From Pseudomonas putida (lineage in GTDB: Bacteria; Pseudomonadota; Gammaproteobacteria; Pseudomonadales; Pseudomonadaceae), in the NCBI RefSeq assembly GCF_001941965.1, contig NZ_MKZO01000058.1, positions 62,001 to 126,000 of the forward strand: a stretch of DNA of 64,000 nt. The letters are read 5' to 3'. Positions 43,700-53,683 of this stretch are shown piece after piece. Position numbers and translations under genes: made by a program. How positions within the stretch are numbered: position 1 is the first letter of the stretch; each line of letters begins with the position of its first letter. Under the pieces are notes generated by a model. That model saw nothing but the letters and a program-made list of their open reading frames with translations, was not told where the DNA came from and did not search any database.

Positions 43700-45019
43700 A
43701 TGTACACCTTGACCCTCCAGCTCCACGCCCAAGGCAAATGGCAGGACGCCATGACCTTGAACTTCGCCGAGCCCGGGAAAGGCTTTCTCAGTCCCTGCCA
43801 GTACGGTTACATCTCGGCTTATGTGGGTGCCAATCTGGATGCCTACGAAAGCACGTTCGGCAAGGCGGTCAGCGTCAGGTTGCCTGTGGACTTCGAGCTA
43901 CAGAACGGGAAAAAGGCCCCGGCCTTCCTGCATGACATCGCGCCGTCCGGCGCCGCCAAGCGCTTTCTCCTCAAGCATATGGGCCGGGAAAAGCCGGAGG
44001 GCCTGGCTGACGACCTCTTGCTGCTGGCGCGCAGCACCCCGGCACCGATCGGCAACCTGCGCATCAAGGAGTCGATGGAAGGGCTGGATACCACGGCGCC
44101 CATGGGTTTCAGCTTCGATGATGTGGTCAGCCGCGATCAGCGCTTTCTTGAGTACGCCTACGAGCAAGGCGCGGCCATTGGCGGCGCGGCGGGCGCGGGT
44201 GGCGAGGCGCCAAAGCTGTTGCTGACCGAGGCGGGGGACGGGCAGCTCTATCCGGACGCGGTGCTGAAGGATGACCGGGCTGCCTGCCACTGGTTCGTGA
44301 AGTTCGCCCGCAACCAGGCGCTGGACAATGACCAGACCATCCTGCGTGCCGAGTACCTGTACTACAAGGCGCTGCAAACCTTGGGTATCGACACGGTGGC
44401 GACGCCCGAGCTGGCGCTGAAGGAGGGCCATAGGCCCAGCCTGTGGATGAAGCGCTTCGACCGCCGGATCGGTGCCGAAGGCGTCGAGCGACTGGCGGTG
44501 GAGTCGGTGTATTCGCTGGCTGGAGTCACCGAGCCGGGTAGCCGGATGGACCATCTGGAGGTTATCCAGGCCCTCGCCGGCCTGTGGATAAAAGCCGGGC
44601 AGAAGGACCAGGTGCCTGACCTGGTGGCGGAGTACCTGCGCCGCGACCTGATCAACAAGATCCTCGGCAATTCCGACAACCATGGCCGCAACACCGCGAT
44701 CATCCGCAGCGATGCCCAACTGCGGCTGGCGCCGATCTACGACCTGGCGCCCATGGTGATGGATGCGGAAGGCATCACCCGCACGACCAAATGGGCTTCG
44801 CCCGTGGAGCGAGGCGGCGAGGTCGATTGGCGCGCGGCCTGCCAGTTGCTGGCGCCGCTTGTGGACCCGCAACAGGCATTCGAACGTCTGCGCCAGGATG
44901 CCCGGGGGTTGATGGCCTTGCCGGATTTGCTGGTGGGCTTGCCGGAGGTGGTCATGAACCACCCGGCCATCGCTTTGAAGAACCTTGAACAACGTATGAA
45001 AGGCTGGGGATTGCTATGA
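43700..45019 (+). CDS. hipA: HipA-family serine/threonine kinase (toxin-like)
   Basis: A 439-residue HipA-fold kinase. The N-terminal HipA_N region (about 1-110) has an LPPDVE-like segment, and the kinase core has WFVKFARN, the catalytic loop NKILGNSDNHGRN with the Asp-Asn pair, and PIYDLAPMVMDAEG in place of DFG. In E. coli HipA phosphorylates glutamyl-tRNA synthetase to slow growth; other HipA proteins have other targets. ATG 43700 follows GAGG. Gene order is hipA then hipB, coupled by ATGA, the reverse of the classical hipBA operon. The target is unknown. Confidence 0.9.
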   Translation: MYTLTLQLHAQGKWQDAMTLNFAEPGKGFLSPCQYGYISAYVGANLDAYESTFGKAVSVRLPVDFELQNGKKAPAFLHDIAPSGAAKRFLLKHMGREKPEGLADDLLLLARSTPAPIGNLRIKESMEGLDTTAPMGFSFDDVVSRDQRFLEYAYEQGAAIGGAAGAGGEAPKLLLTEAGDGQLYPDAVLKDDRAACHWFVKFARNQALDNDQTILRAEYLYYKALQTLGIDTVATPELALKEGHRPSLWMKRFDRRIGAEGVERLAVESVYSLAGVTEPGSRMDHLEVIQALAGLWIKAGQKDQVPDLVAEYLRRDLINKILGNSDNHGRNTAIIRSDAQLRLAPIYDLAPMVMDAEGITRTTKWASPVERGGEVDWRAACQLLAPLVDPQQAFERLRQDARGLMALPDLLVGLPEVVMNHPAIALKNLEQRMKGWGLL

Positions 45020-45294
45020 CGGTTTCGATCGAGATTCGCGCTTTGCTGATCGAAGGCGTATTGCAGGGCATTGCCGATGGCTCGCTGGAACTGGGCCCGG
45101 CGGTGCGCAAGTTGCGGGTGGAAGTAGCGAAGCTGCAGCAGACCCAGTTTGCAAGGATGTGCAGGATTTCCGTGCGGACCCTGATCCAGATCGAGCAGGG
45201 GGAGGGAAATCCGACGCTCAATTCTTTGAATTCAGTGTTCCGGCCGTTCGGGTTGCAGATGGGGGTTCTGCGGCGGCCTGACAGATTGAGGTGA
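45016..45294 (+). CDS. hipB: HipB-like XRE-family antitoxin/repressor
   Basis: A 92-residue DNA-binding protein with an XRE-type helix-turn-helix (TQFARMCRISVRTLIQIEQGEGNPTLNSLNSVFRPFG, about residues 42-79) preceded by a helical extension. Its ATG overlaps the hipA stop by 4 bp, so the two are co-translated. By family precedent it dimerises, neutralises HipA and represses the operon at the upstream palindromes. A REP pair follows directly after the stop. Confidence 0.87.
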   Translation: MTVSIEIRALLIEGVLQGIADGSLELGPAVRKLRVEVAKLQQTQFARMCRISVRTLIQIEQGEGNPTLNSLNSVFRPFGLQMGVLRRPDRLR

Positions 45295-45300
45295 TCTTTA

Positions 45301-45374
45301 GATCATCGCTGGCAAGCCAGCTCCCACAGGTACGGTGCATGCAGGACCTTGTGGGAGCTGGCTTGCCAGCGATG
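45301..45374. repeat. REP palindrome pair
   Basis: Two inverted REP copies (ATCGCTGGCAAGCCAGCTCC and its complement) in the gap between the convergent hipB and ABC-permease genes. Confidence 0.92.
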
Positions 45375-45386
45375 CAGACGCCGCGG

Positions 45387-46208
45387 TTATCGCTCGAAGC
45401 CTTTGCCGAAATGCCCCTCCAGCCGCGCCTGCACCAACTCCAGCGCCACCGACAGCAACCAGTAGATCAACGCCGCCGTGGTCAGCATCTCCAGGTACCG
45501 ATAGCTCGAGCGCCCATACGACTGGGCCAGGAACATCACTTCCCACACCCCCATCACCGAGATCAGCGACGAGTCCTTGAGCATCGAGATGAACTGGTTG
45601 GCCCCCGGCGGGATGATGGTGCGCATGGCCTGGGGCAGGGTGATGTGCCAGAAGATGGTCGCTGGCTTCATCCCCAGTGCCAGCGCCGCCTGGCGCTGCC
45701 CGGGAGCGACGCCGAGGATGCCGGCGCGGAAGATTTCACTGAGGTAGGCGCCATAGTTCAGCGACAGGGCGATGATCCCGGCACTGATCGCCCCAGGTAC
45801 CAGGCCGATCTGCGGCAGGCCGAGGTAGATCAGCAGGATCTGGATCAGCAGCGGCGTACCGCGGAAGAACGAGGTGTAGAAGCTCGCCACCCCCAGCAGC
45901 ACCGCGCTGCTGGACAACCGCGCCAGCGCTGCGGCGAAGCCCAGCGCCACCGAGCAGACCATCGAGCACAGGCAGAGGAACAGGGTCAGCGCCGCACCCT
46001 GGAGGAAGCCGTTCGGGCCGAGCTTAAAGCCGGCCAGATTAGGAAACTTCTCGAGGATGATCGAAAACTTCAGATCGAAACTCAGGAAGAAACCGACGAA
46101 AACCAGCAGCAGGACCAGCCAGGTCAGGTATAGCCGCGTCCGGAAGCCCGGTAGCGGCAGGCCCGCGCGCGAGGCGACGGGCTTGGGCGAGGGTTCGTGG
46201 GCACTCAT
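45387..46208 (-). CDS. Polar amino-acid ABC transporter permease
   Basis: A 273-residue inner-membrane protein of the His/Glu/Gln/Arg permease type. A cytoplasmic leader is followed by five or so transmembrane segments and the permease EAA-type loop, SEIFRAGILGVAPGQRQAALALGM, then GVWEVMFLAQ near the end. Its ATG overlaps the stop of the binding-protein gene by 4 bp, so it is translated after it. No ATPase gene is adjacent; one must be borrowed from elsewhere or encoded outside the window. Confidence 0.9.
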   Translation of the reverse strand: MSAHEPSPKPVASRAGLPLPGFRTRLYLTWLVLLLVFVGFFLSFDLKFSIILEKFPNLAGFKLGPNGFLQGAALTLFLCLCSMVCSVALGFAAALARLSSSAVLLGVASFYTSFFRGTPLLIQILLIYLGLPQIGLVPGAISAGIIALSLNYGAYLSEIFRAGILGVAPGQRQAALALGMKPATIFWHITLPQAMRTIIPPGANQFISMLKDSSLISVMGVWEVMFLAQSYGRSSYRYLEMLTTAALIYWLLSVALELVQARLEGHFGKGFER

Positions 46209-47026
46209 TTGCTGATATCGGCGCCGATCCACTTGTTCGACAGCTTCGTCAGGGTGCCGTCAGCCTTGAGCTGGGCGAAGACCTCGCGGACCTTGGCGTC
46301 CCACTCGGCGTCGCCTTTCTCGATGGCCACCGAGTTCGGCTCTTCATACAGCGGCGCACCGGCCAGCTTGAAGCGCTTGTCTTCATTCAGGCGCGGCTGG
46401 GCGGTGACCAGGTTGGTGAGGATGGCATCCAGGCGCACGCCGGCACCGAGGCCCAGGTCCTGGAAGGCGACGTTGTCGGTGTCGTACGGGGCGATCTGCA
46501 CGGCCTCGAACGGGTAGTCGATCTTCTGGTCCTCGGCACCTTCGATCACCAGGTTCTTGTTCAGGTAGCTCTCGTAGCTGGAGGCGCTGGTCAGGCCGAC
46601 CTTGAGGCCGTTCAGGTCCTTGGCCGCGTGGATGCGCTCGTCCTTGGCGTTGACCACGATCACCGCCGGCGAGGCGTAGTACTCCACCGGGAAGTCGAAG
46701 ACCTCGGCGCGCGCCTTGCTCGGGGTCATGGAGCAGATGCAGATGTCGTAGCGCCCGCTCCAGCGGCCGGCGGCGATCACGTCCCAGGACGGGGTTTCCA
46801 GGCGCAGCTTGACGCCCAGCTTCTCGGCCACGGCCTTGGCCACATCCACATCGAAGCCATCCAGCTGGTTCTGCTCATTGAGGAAGGAGAACGGTGGATA
46901 ACTTTCCATCAGCACGTTGACCAGTTCCTTGCGGGATTCCACACGGTCCAGGGTGGCGCCGGCGAAGGCTTGGGTGGCAGCGGTCAAGGCCAGCAGGCCC
47001 GCGCCCAACAGGGAGGAAAGTTGCAT
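46205..47026 (-). CDS. Periplasmic amino-acid ABC binding protein
   Basis: A 273-residue SBP_bac_3 family protein with a signal peptide (MQLSSLLGAGLLALTAATQAFA). The mature protein shows YPPFSFLNEQNQLDGFDVDVAKAVAEKLG, the family's first lobe, then YDICICSMTPSKARAEVFDFP and the lobe-crossing strands. It is divergent from a homocysteine S-methyltransferase gene with 106 bp between, which hints at a sulfur amino acid such as S-methylmethionine or methionine, but the ligand is not readable. ATG 47026 starts the signal peptide; GTG 47035 is an alternative. Confidence 0.9.
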   Translation of the reverse strand: MQLSSLLGAGLLALTAATQAFAGATLDRVESRKELVNVLMESYPPFSFLNEQNQLDGFDVDVAKAVAEKLGVKLRLETPSWDVIAAGRWSGRYDICICSMTPSKARAEVFDFPVEYYASPAVIVVNAKDERIHAAKDLNGLKVGLTSASSYESYLNKNLVIEGAEDQKIDYPFEAVQIAPYDTDNVAFQDLGLGAGVRLDAILTNLVTAQPRLNEDKRFKLAGAPLYEEPNSVAIEKGDAEWDAKVREVFAQLKADGTLTKLSNKWIGADISK

Positions 47027-47132
47027 GGGAATCACCGGAAAAAGTTGTAAGACAAAACGTGACAGGTATTAAATAGTTATAAGTAAACGAGAACTAATAA
47101 GTTTTATTTCTATTCTTAGAAGCAGGTGTTAT

Positions 47133-48032
47133 ATGGGCGAAAAGTCGTTGGTCATTCTCGATGGCGGCATGGGCCGGGAACTGGCGCGCCGTGGGGCGCC
47201 GTTCCGCCAGCCGGAGTGGTCGGCGCTCGCATTGAGCGAGGCGCCGGAGGCGGTGGTGGCGGTGCATCGGGCGTATATCGATGCCGGTGCGCAGGTGATC
47301 ACCAGCAACAGCTACGCCGTGGTGCCATTCCATATTGGTGAGGAGCGCTTCAAGAGCGAAGGTCGCGCCCTGGCCAGTACCGCCGGGCAATTGGCGCGGG
47401 CGGCGGCGGATGCCGGGCCGCAGAAAGTTCGGGTCGCAGGTTCGCTGCCGCCGCTGTTCGGTTCCTACCGCCCGGACCTGTACCAGCCCGAGCGGGTTGC
47501 CGAAGTGCTGACCCCGTTGGTCGAGGGCCTGTCCGAGCATGTCGACCTGTGGTTGGCGGAAACCCAGAGCGCCATCGCCGAGGTCCGGGCGATCCGCGCT
47601 GGTCTGCCGCAGGACGGCAAGCCGTTCTGGGTCTCCTTCACTTTGCAGGACGAGGATGTGGATAACGTGCCGCGCCTGCGTTCCGGCGAGCCGGTCAGCG
47701 AAGCGGCCGAAGCCGTGGCGGCGCTGGGCGTGCAGACCCTGCTGTTCAACTGCAGCCAGCCGGAAGTGATCGGCGATGCCATCGATGCGGCCCTGGCGAC
47801 CTTCCAGCGCCTGGCTGTGGATATCTCCGTCGGCGCCTACGCCAACGCCTTCCCGCCACAGCCGAAGGACGCCACTGCCAACGACGGTCTCGATGAACTG
47901 CGCGAAGACCTCGACCCGCCGGGCTACCTGCACTGGACGCAGAACTGGCGCCAACGCGGCGCCAGTCTGCTGGGTGGTTGCTGCGGTATCGGCCCGGAGC
48001 ATATCGAGCTCCTGGCCAGGCAGCTGAAGTAA
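47133..48032 (+). CDS. Homocysteine S-methyltransferase (MmuM-like)
   Basis: A 299-residue TIM-barrel methyltransferase with the zinc-binding cysteines in LLFNCSQPE and in LLGGCCGIGP near the C-terminus, and ILDGGMGRELARRG at the start. It makes methionine from homocysteine using a methyl donor such as S-methylmethionine, without folate. Length fits MmuM rather than the much larger MetH. It is divergent from an amino-acid ABC importer, which suggests uptake of the methyl donor, but this is inference. An AGG lies before ATG 47133. Confidence 0.9.
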   Translation: MGEKSLVILDGGMGRELARRGAPFRQPEWSALALSEAPEAVVAVHRAYIDAGAQVITSNSYAVVPFHIGEERFKSEGRALASTAGQLARAAADAGPQKVRVAGSLPPLFGSYRPDLYQPERVAEVLTPLVEGLSEHVDLWLAETQSAIAEVRAIRAGLPQDGKPFWVSFTLQDEDVDNVPRLRSGEPVSEAAEAVAALGVQTLLFNCSQPEVIGDAIDAALATFQRLAVDISVGAYANAFPPQPKDATANDGLDELREDLDPPGYLHWTQNWRQRGASLLGGCCGIGPEHIELLARQLK

Positions 48033-48036
48033 GCCC

Positions 48037-48711
48037 TTACGCTTCGGCGCGGCAGGCTTCCAGCGTCCTAAGCTGACCCTCGGGGCGCTGGTTGTCGGCA
48101 CTCAACCAGCGCTCGTACGCAGCGGCGATCGCCGGCCATTCATCGTCGGTGATCGAATACCAGGCCGTGTCGCGGTTCTGGTCCTTGACCACCATATGCT
48201 TGCGGAACACCCCTTCGTAGGTGAAGCCGAAACGCTCCGCCGCGCGCTTGGAGCGGGCGTTGGCGTTGTTGCACTTCCACTCCAGCCGGCGATTGCCCAG
48301 CTCGAACGACAGCTTGCTCAGCAGGTACACCGCCTCGGTGCCCTTGGGCGTGCGCTGCATGGCCGCGCCGAAAGCGATATGCCCGACCTCGATACGGCCC
48401 TGGGCCGGCACGATGGACATCAGGCTGAGGATGCCCTGGACCTGCCCGCTGGCCAGGTCGACCACGCTGTAGAACAGCGGATCACGCCCGGCGGCATTGC
48501 CTTCCAGCCATTGATCGAACGGCGCGCGCTCGGTGAACGGCCCGTAAGGCAGGTAGTCCCACAGCTTGCCGTCGGATTCGCGGCCCTGCAGCACTTCCCA
48601 GAGATCGTCGCCATGCCGGCGCGGATCGAGCTTTTCCAGGCGGATAAAGCGGCCGGTCAACGGCTCGGCGTGCGGCTCCCTGGCCGGATGCCAGTTCAGA
48701 TTGTTGCTCAT
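48037..48711 (-). CDS. GNAT-family acetyltransferase (RimJ/RimL-like)
   Basis: A 224-residue protein with an N-terminal GRFIRLEKLDPRRHGDDLWEVLQ strand-helix and the acetyl-CoA-binding core IEVGHIAFGAAMQRTPKGTEAVYLLSKLSFELGNRRLEWKCNNANARSKRAAERFGF, typical of the RimJ/RimL branch that acetylates protein N-termini or small amines. A longer frame exists upstream but has no GNAT feature; ATG 48711 (MSNNLNW) is right. It is followed on the same strand by nothing and preceded by another GNAT gene 14 bp away, so both are in one operon with the PaiB-like gene. Confidence 0.88.
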   Translation of the reverse strand: MSNNLNWHPAREPHAEPLTGRFIRLEKLDPRRHGDDLWEVLQGRESDGKLWDYLPYGPFTERAPFDQWLEGNAAGRDPLFYSVVDLASGQVQGILSLMSIVPAQGRIEVGHIAFGAAMQRTPKGTEAVYLLSKLSFELGNRRLEWKCNNANARSKRAAERFGFTYEGVFRKHMVVKDQNRDTAWYSITDDEWPAIAAAYERWLSADNQRPEGQLRTLEACRAEA

Positions 48712-48725
48712 CGGTGCACCTCGGC

Positions 48726-49175
48726 TTACGGAATCTGTTTGCGGAACTGGATGAAACCAGGGCGCTCGGCGACCTGTTCGTACAGGGAAATTGCCGTGGC
48801 GTTGGTCTCGTGGGTCAGCCAGTGGACCTTGACGCAACCGGCTTCGGCGGCCTTGGCATAGACATGCTCGATCAGCTGGCGGCCGATGCCCAGGCCGCGC
48901 TGGTTGCCGTCGACGTAGAGATCCTGAAGGTAGCAGGAGTTTTCCACAGACCAATTGGAACGATGGTAGATCCAGTGGACCATGCCCACCGCCTCGCCAT
49001 CGACCCAGGCCAGGGCGGCGTTGGTCGGTTCGGCCGGATCGAGGAAGCGCTGCCAGGTCACGGCGCTGACCGTGTCGGCCAGGGACGTCTGGTAGAAGCG
49101 CAGGTACGCCTGCCATAGCGGGTACCAGGCGTCGTGGCTGGCGGCGGTAACCGGGAGAATCTGGACGTTGGGCAT
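48726..49175 (-). CDS. GNAT-family N-acetyltransferase
   Basis: A 149-residue acetyltransferase with the motif A core YLQDLYVDGNQRGLGIGRQLIEHVYAKA (Q-x-x-G-x-G/A loop) and motif B NATAISLYEQV. It transfers acetyl from CoA to an amine substrate not known here. ATG 49175 is chosen because AAGGA lies ten bases upstream; the ATG nine bases earlier overlaps it. It lies 13 bp after the PaiB-like stop and 14 bp before the next GNAT gene, as part of one operon. Confidence 0.88.
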   Translation of the reverse strand: MPNVQILPVTAASHDAWYPLWQAYLRFYQTSLADTVSAVTWQRFLDPAEPTNAALAWVDGEAVGMVHWIYHRSNWSVENSCYLQDLYVDGNQRGLGIGRQLIEHVYAKAAEAGCVKVHWLTHETNATAISLYEQVAERPGFIQFRKQIP

Positions 49176-49188
49176 GTGACGCATTCCT

Positions 49189-49818
49189 TCAGGGTTGCTG
49201 CATCAGGGCAGCGAGGTTGTTGTCCAGCGGGTCGGCGCTGGCGGCCAGGCCGCTGCGTACGCCCTCGTGATCGATGGCCGAGCGGTTCTGGCTCAGCTTG
49301 CGGTTGCATTGCAGGCGCTCGATGGGGATGGCGAAGCCGACGATGGCCTTGAGCATGCCGTCGAGGTAATCGGCGGGCGCGTCGTCCACCGACCAGGGAC
49401 GCTCGCGGCCCTGCTCGTGGCGGTCGCTGAGGCGACGGACGATCTCCAGCAGCGGCTCGGCTTCGTGGAACACCTCCGGGATGCCCCAGGCATGCACGGC
49501 GACGTAGTTCCAGGTCGGCACGGTGCGTGGGTCCTCGGCCTTGCTCGGGTAGAAGCCGGGGCTGACATAGGCATCGGCGCCGGGGAACACCACCAGCACC
49601 TCGGCACCGCTTTCCAGCTCGCGCCATTGCGGGTTGCCCCGGGCCAGATGGCCGTAAAGCGTGCCCTTGGCGCCTACCTGCGGATCCAGCAGCAGCGGCA
49701 CGTGGGTGGCTTGCAGGCTCTGTTCCCCCTGGGTGACCAGTACGGCCAGACGGGTGTTGCCGATGTGTTCGTGCAGGCTGTGCAGGTCGTCGTCTCTGAA
49801 GGCGCGGGGTGTATACAT
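49189..49818 (-). CDS. FMN-binding negative regulator-like protein (PaiB family)
   Basis: A 209-residue split-barrel flavin-binding protein of the PaiB type, starting MYTPRAFRDDDLHSLHEHIGNTRLAVLVT and with PTWNYVAVHAWG and RLQCNRKLSQNRS, all diagnostic. In Bacillus PaiB is a repressor paired with the GNAT PaiA; here two GNAT genes follow at once, which matches that pairing. It is divergent from the MocR regulator gene with 92 bp between, containing ATTGG (49860-49864) and two CCAAT copies (49888-49892, 49902-49906) that could be the MocR operator. DNA binding by this copy is untested. Confidence 0.88.
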   Translation of the reverse strand: MYTPRAFRDDDLHSLHEHIGNTRLAVLVTQGEQSLQATHVPLLLDPQVGAKGTLYGHLARGNPQWRELESGAEVLVVFPGADAYVSPGFYPSKAEDPRTVPTWNYVAVHAWGIPEVFHEAEPLLEIVRRLSDRHEQGRERPWSVDDAPADYLDGMLKAIVGFAIPIERLQCNRKLSQNRSAIDHEGVRSGLAASADPLDNNLAALMQQP

Positions 49819-49910
49819 GGAGAATTTTCCTTGGCGAATGGCCTCATCCTAGGCAGGCTATTGGTTCAGTGTAAGAGCCATTACAGGCCAATTTTCTGGG
49901 TCCAATCGCC

Positions 49911-51431
49911 ATGATCGAGCCGTCCGTTTCCTTGCCTTTCGATCCCACCGGCATCGTCCTCGACCGCCGCCAGGGCCTGACCCGCCAGCTTTACCAGGCC
50001 CTGCGCGCCCGGGTCCTGGACGGGCGCCTCGGCAGTGGTACGCGCCTGCCGGCGAGCCGCGACATGGCGGCGATCCTCGGCCTGTCGCGCAACAGCGTGG
50101 TGCGTGCCTACGACCAGTTGTACGCCGAAGGCTTTATCGAAAGCCGGGTCGGCGACGGGACTTACGTCAGCCAGCTGCCGAAACTATCCACAAAAGTATC
50201 CACAGGGTTATCCCGGGGTTTATCAACAGGGTTATCCACATTTTCGGCGGAAAATACTGGCAATTCATCCAGTAAAGTTATCCACACTGCTCCGATTTTT
50301 CGTCTTGAAAACCATCATTTGCCTACACCGCGCAGTGGTCCGCCCCGGGCATTTCGCGTCGGTGTACCGGCGTTCGACCTGTTCCCGTTCGAGGTCTGGG
50401 CCAAGCTGCAGGCGGGTTTCTGGCGAAATCCGCCTGCGCAGGTGCTGGGCTATGGCGATCCGGCGGGGGAACCGCTGCTGCGGGAACTCATCGCCGCCTA
50501 TCTGCGTCGTTCGCGGGGGCTGTCCTGTACGCCTGAGCAAATTGTGATCACCACCGGAGCGCAGCAGGCGATTAGCCTTTGTGCACAGTTGCTGTTGGAG
50601 CCGGGGGTGGGGGTGGCTGTGGAAAACCCGGGGTACCGCGCGGCGGGTTGTGCCTTCGGGGTGACGGGGGCCAAGGTGCATGGGGTGGCGGTGGACAGCG
50701 AGGGCCTGGACTGCACAGCGCTGGATGCGTTGAAGGGCTGCCGGATGGCCTATGTCACACCGTCGCACCAGTATCCAACCGGGGTGGTGATGAGCTTGGC
50801 GCGGCGCCTGGAACTGCTGGCCTGGGCCGAGCGCAATGATGGCTGGATCGTCGAGGACGACTACGACGGCGAGTACCGCTACAGCGGCGCGCCCCTGGCG
50901 CCTTTGGCGGCGCTGGACCGCAGCGGGCGGGTGTTGTACGTCGGGACCTTCAGCAAGGTGGCGTTCCCGGCCTTGCGTTTGGGGTACCTGGTGTTGCCCA
51001 GGCAGCTGGTGCAGCCGTTTTCCCGGGCGAGGGCGGTGATGGTGCGGCATTCGGAGGCGGGCACGCAGACGGTGATGGCGCAGTTCATGGCCCAGGGGCA
51101 TTTCCAGCGGCATATCCGGCGCATGCGGCGGGCGGCGTTGAGTCGCAGGAATGCGCTGATGGCGGGCTGGCCTGTGGATATTCCCGGGGTCGGTGGCTTG
51201 CCGGAGATGGTGGCGGGGCTGCATGTGAAGGTGGATGTGGATAACCCGGAGCGAGAGCGCTGGTTGGTGGAGAAGGCGCTGGACGTGGGGGTGGAGCTGA
51301 ATGGGTTGGGGGATTACTGGTTGCCGGAGACTGTGGATAAGACTGCGGGGCTGGTGCTGGGGTTTGCGGCGGTGGGGGAGGCCGGGATTGCCGAGGCTTT
51401 GGGCAAGTTGAGGAAGGTGTGGAAGGGGTAA
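49911..51431 (+). CDS. MocR-type PLP-dependent transcriptional regulator
   Basis: A 506-residue fusion of a GntR winged helix (about 15-85, LYQALRARVLDGRLGSGTRLPASRDMAAILGLSRNSVVRAYDQLYAEGF) and a type I aminotransferase-like domain (about 145-500) with the PLP lysine in GTFSKVAFPALRLGYLV. The two are joined by a long linker (about 88-130) of repeating L-S-T-[KG]-[VL]-S-T peptides. MocR proteins use PLP to sense amines and usually control a divergent neighbour, here the PaiB-GNAT operon. The linker DNA is a cluster of DnaA boxes (listed separately). Confidence 0.9.
   Translation: MIEPSVSLPFDPTGIVLDRRQGLTRQLYQALRARVLDGRLGSGTRLPASRDMAAILGLSRNSVVRAYDQLYAEGFIESRVGDGTYVSQLPKLSTKVSTGLSRGLSTGLSTFSAENTGNSSSKVIHTAPIFRLENHHLPTPRSGPPRAFRVGVPAFDLFPFEVWAKLQAGFWRNPPAQVLGYGDPAGEPLLRELIAAYLRRSRGLSCTPEQIVITTGAQQAISLCAQLLLEPGVGVAVENPGYRAAGCAFGVTGAKVHGVAVDSEGLDCTALDALKGCRMAYVTPSHQYPTGVVMSLARRLELLAWAERNDGWIVEDDYDGEYRYSGAPLAPLAALDRSGRVLYVGTFSKVAFPALRLGYLVLPRQLVQPFSRARAVMVRHSEAGTQTVMAQFMAQGHFQRHIRRMRRAALSRRNALMAGWPVDIPGVGGLPEMVAGLHVKVDVDNPERERWLVEKALDVGVELNGLGDYWLPETVDKTAGLVLGFAAVGEAGIAEALGKLRKVWKG
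50184..50286. repeat. Cluster of five DnaA-box-like 9-mers within the MocR linker
   Basis: Against TTATCCACA the sites are CTATCCACA (50184), GTATCCACA (50196), TTATCAACA (50220), TTATCCACA (50232) and TTATCCACA (50278): two perfect and three with one mismatch, all in the same orientation in 103 bp. A sixth partial, TTATCCCGG, lies at 50208. The segment codes a disordered linker. Confidence 0.8.
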
Positions 51432-51450
51432 GAATGTGTGGTGTTCTTCA

Positions 51451-51519
51451 GGGCCCCATCGCTGGCAAGCCAGCTCCCACAGAGTCCGTGTGGGAGCTGG
51501 CTTGCCAGCGATGGGGCCA
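51451..51519. repeat. REP palindrome pair
   Basis: Two inverted REP copies, outer ends GGGCCCCATCGCTGGC and its complement, with 5-6 bp between. It lies between the convergent MocR and polyamine-binding-protein genes. Confidence 0.93.
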
Positions 51520-51536
51520 TCAGCCGCAATGATGAT

Positions 51537-52636
51537 CTAGGTCCCGGCCTTGATCTTGGTCCAGGCCCGGGTCCGTGCCCTTTCCGCATCCCGACCCAAA
51601 GGCTGCAAGGTATACAGCTTGGTCATCGCCTCCGCCGTCGGATACAGGTTCGGGTTGTTGCGGATCGCCGGTGCCACCAATTCCGTCGCATCCTTGTTCG
51701 GGTTCGGATACCCGACGAAATCACTGATCGGCGCAATCACCTTGGGCTGCAGCAGGTAGTTGATGAACGCATGGGCATCCTCGGGGTTCGCCGCGCCCTT
51801 CGGAATCGCCAGCATGTCGAACCAGATCGGCGCGCCTTCCTTCGGCAAACGCATATCCACCACCACGCCGTTCTTCGCTTCGATCGCCCGGTTGGCCGCC
51901 TGCGAGAAGCTGCCCGAATAGCCCACCGCCACGCAGATATCGCCATTGGCGATGTCGGCCATGTACTTCGAGGAGTGGAAGTAGGTGATGTACGGACGGA
52001 TCTTCAGCATCAGCGCTTCGGCTTTCTTGTAGTCCTCGGGCTTGCTGCTGTTCGGCGACAGGCCCAGGTACTGCAAGGCCAGCGGCATGATTTCCGACGG
52101 TGAATCGAGCAGCGCCACGCCGCATTGCTTGAGCTTGGCGATGTTCTCTTCCTTGAAGATCAGGTCCCAGCTGTCCACCGGGGCGTTGTCGCCCAGGGCG
52201 GCCTTGATCTTGGCCGGGTTGAAGCCGATCAGCACGGTGCCATACATGTACGGCACGGCGAACTTGTTGCCCGGGTCGTTGGCCTCGATCAGCTTCATCA
52301 GGGCCGGGTCCAGGTGCTGCCAGTTCGGCAGCTTGCTGCGGTCCAGCGGCTGGAACACCCCGGCCTCGATCTGCTTGGCCAGGAACACGTTGGACGGCAC
52401 CACCACGTCATAGCCGGAGTTGCCGGTCAGCAGCTTGGCTTCCAGGGCCTCGTTGGTGTCGAAGATGTCGTAGACCAGCTTGACCTGGCCATCCTTCTGG
52501 AAGTCCACCAGGGTCTGCGGGGTGATGTAGTCGAACCAGTTGTAGACCCGCAGGGTACGCTGCTCGGCGACGGCCTGGAGGCTGCCGGCGAGCAGGGTGG
52601 TACACAGCAGGGGGGCGAGCAGGCGCTTGAGTCGGG

Positions 52637-52640
<4 letters not shown>
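51537..52640 (-). CDS. Polyamine ABC transporter binding protein (PotF/SpuD family)
   Basis: A 367-residue periplasmic protein with a signal peptide ([25 protein letters not shown]) and the PotF-type mature start [41 protein letters not shown] and [11 protein letters not shown] follow; the Trp and Asp ligand positions typical of the family are present. It captures putrescine, spermidine or acetylated relatives. Its start overlaps the stop of the acetylpolyamine-hydrolase gene by 4 bp, so uptake and deacetylation are coupled. No permease or ATPase genes accompany it here. Confidence 0.92.
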
Positions 52641-53683
<1,043 letters not shown>

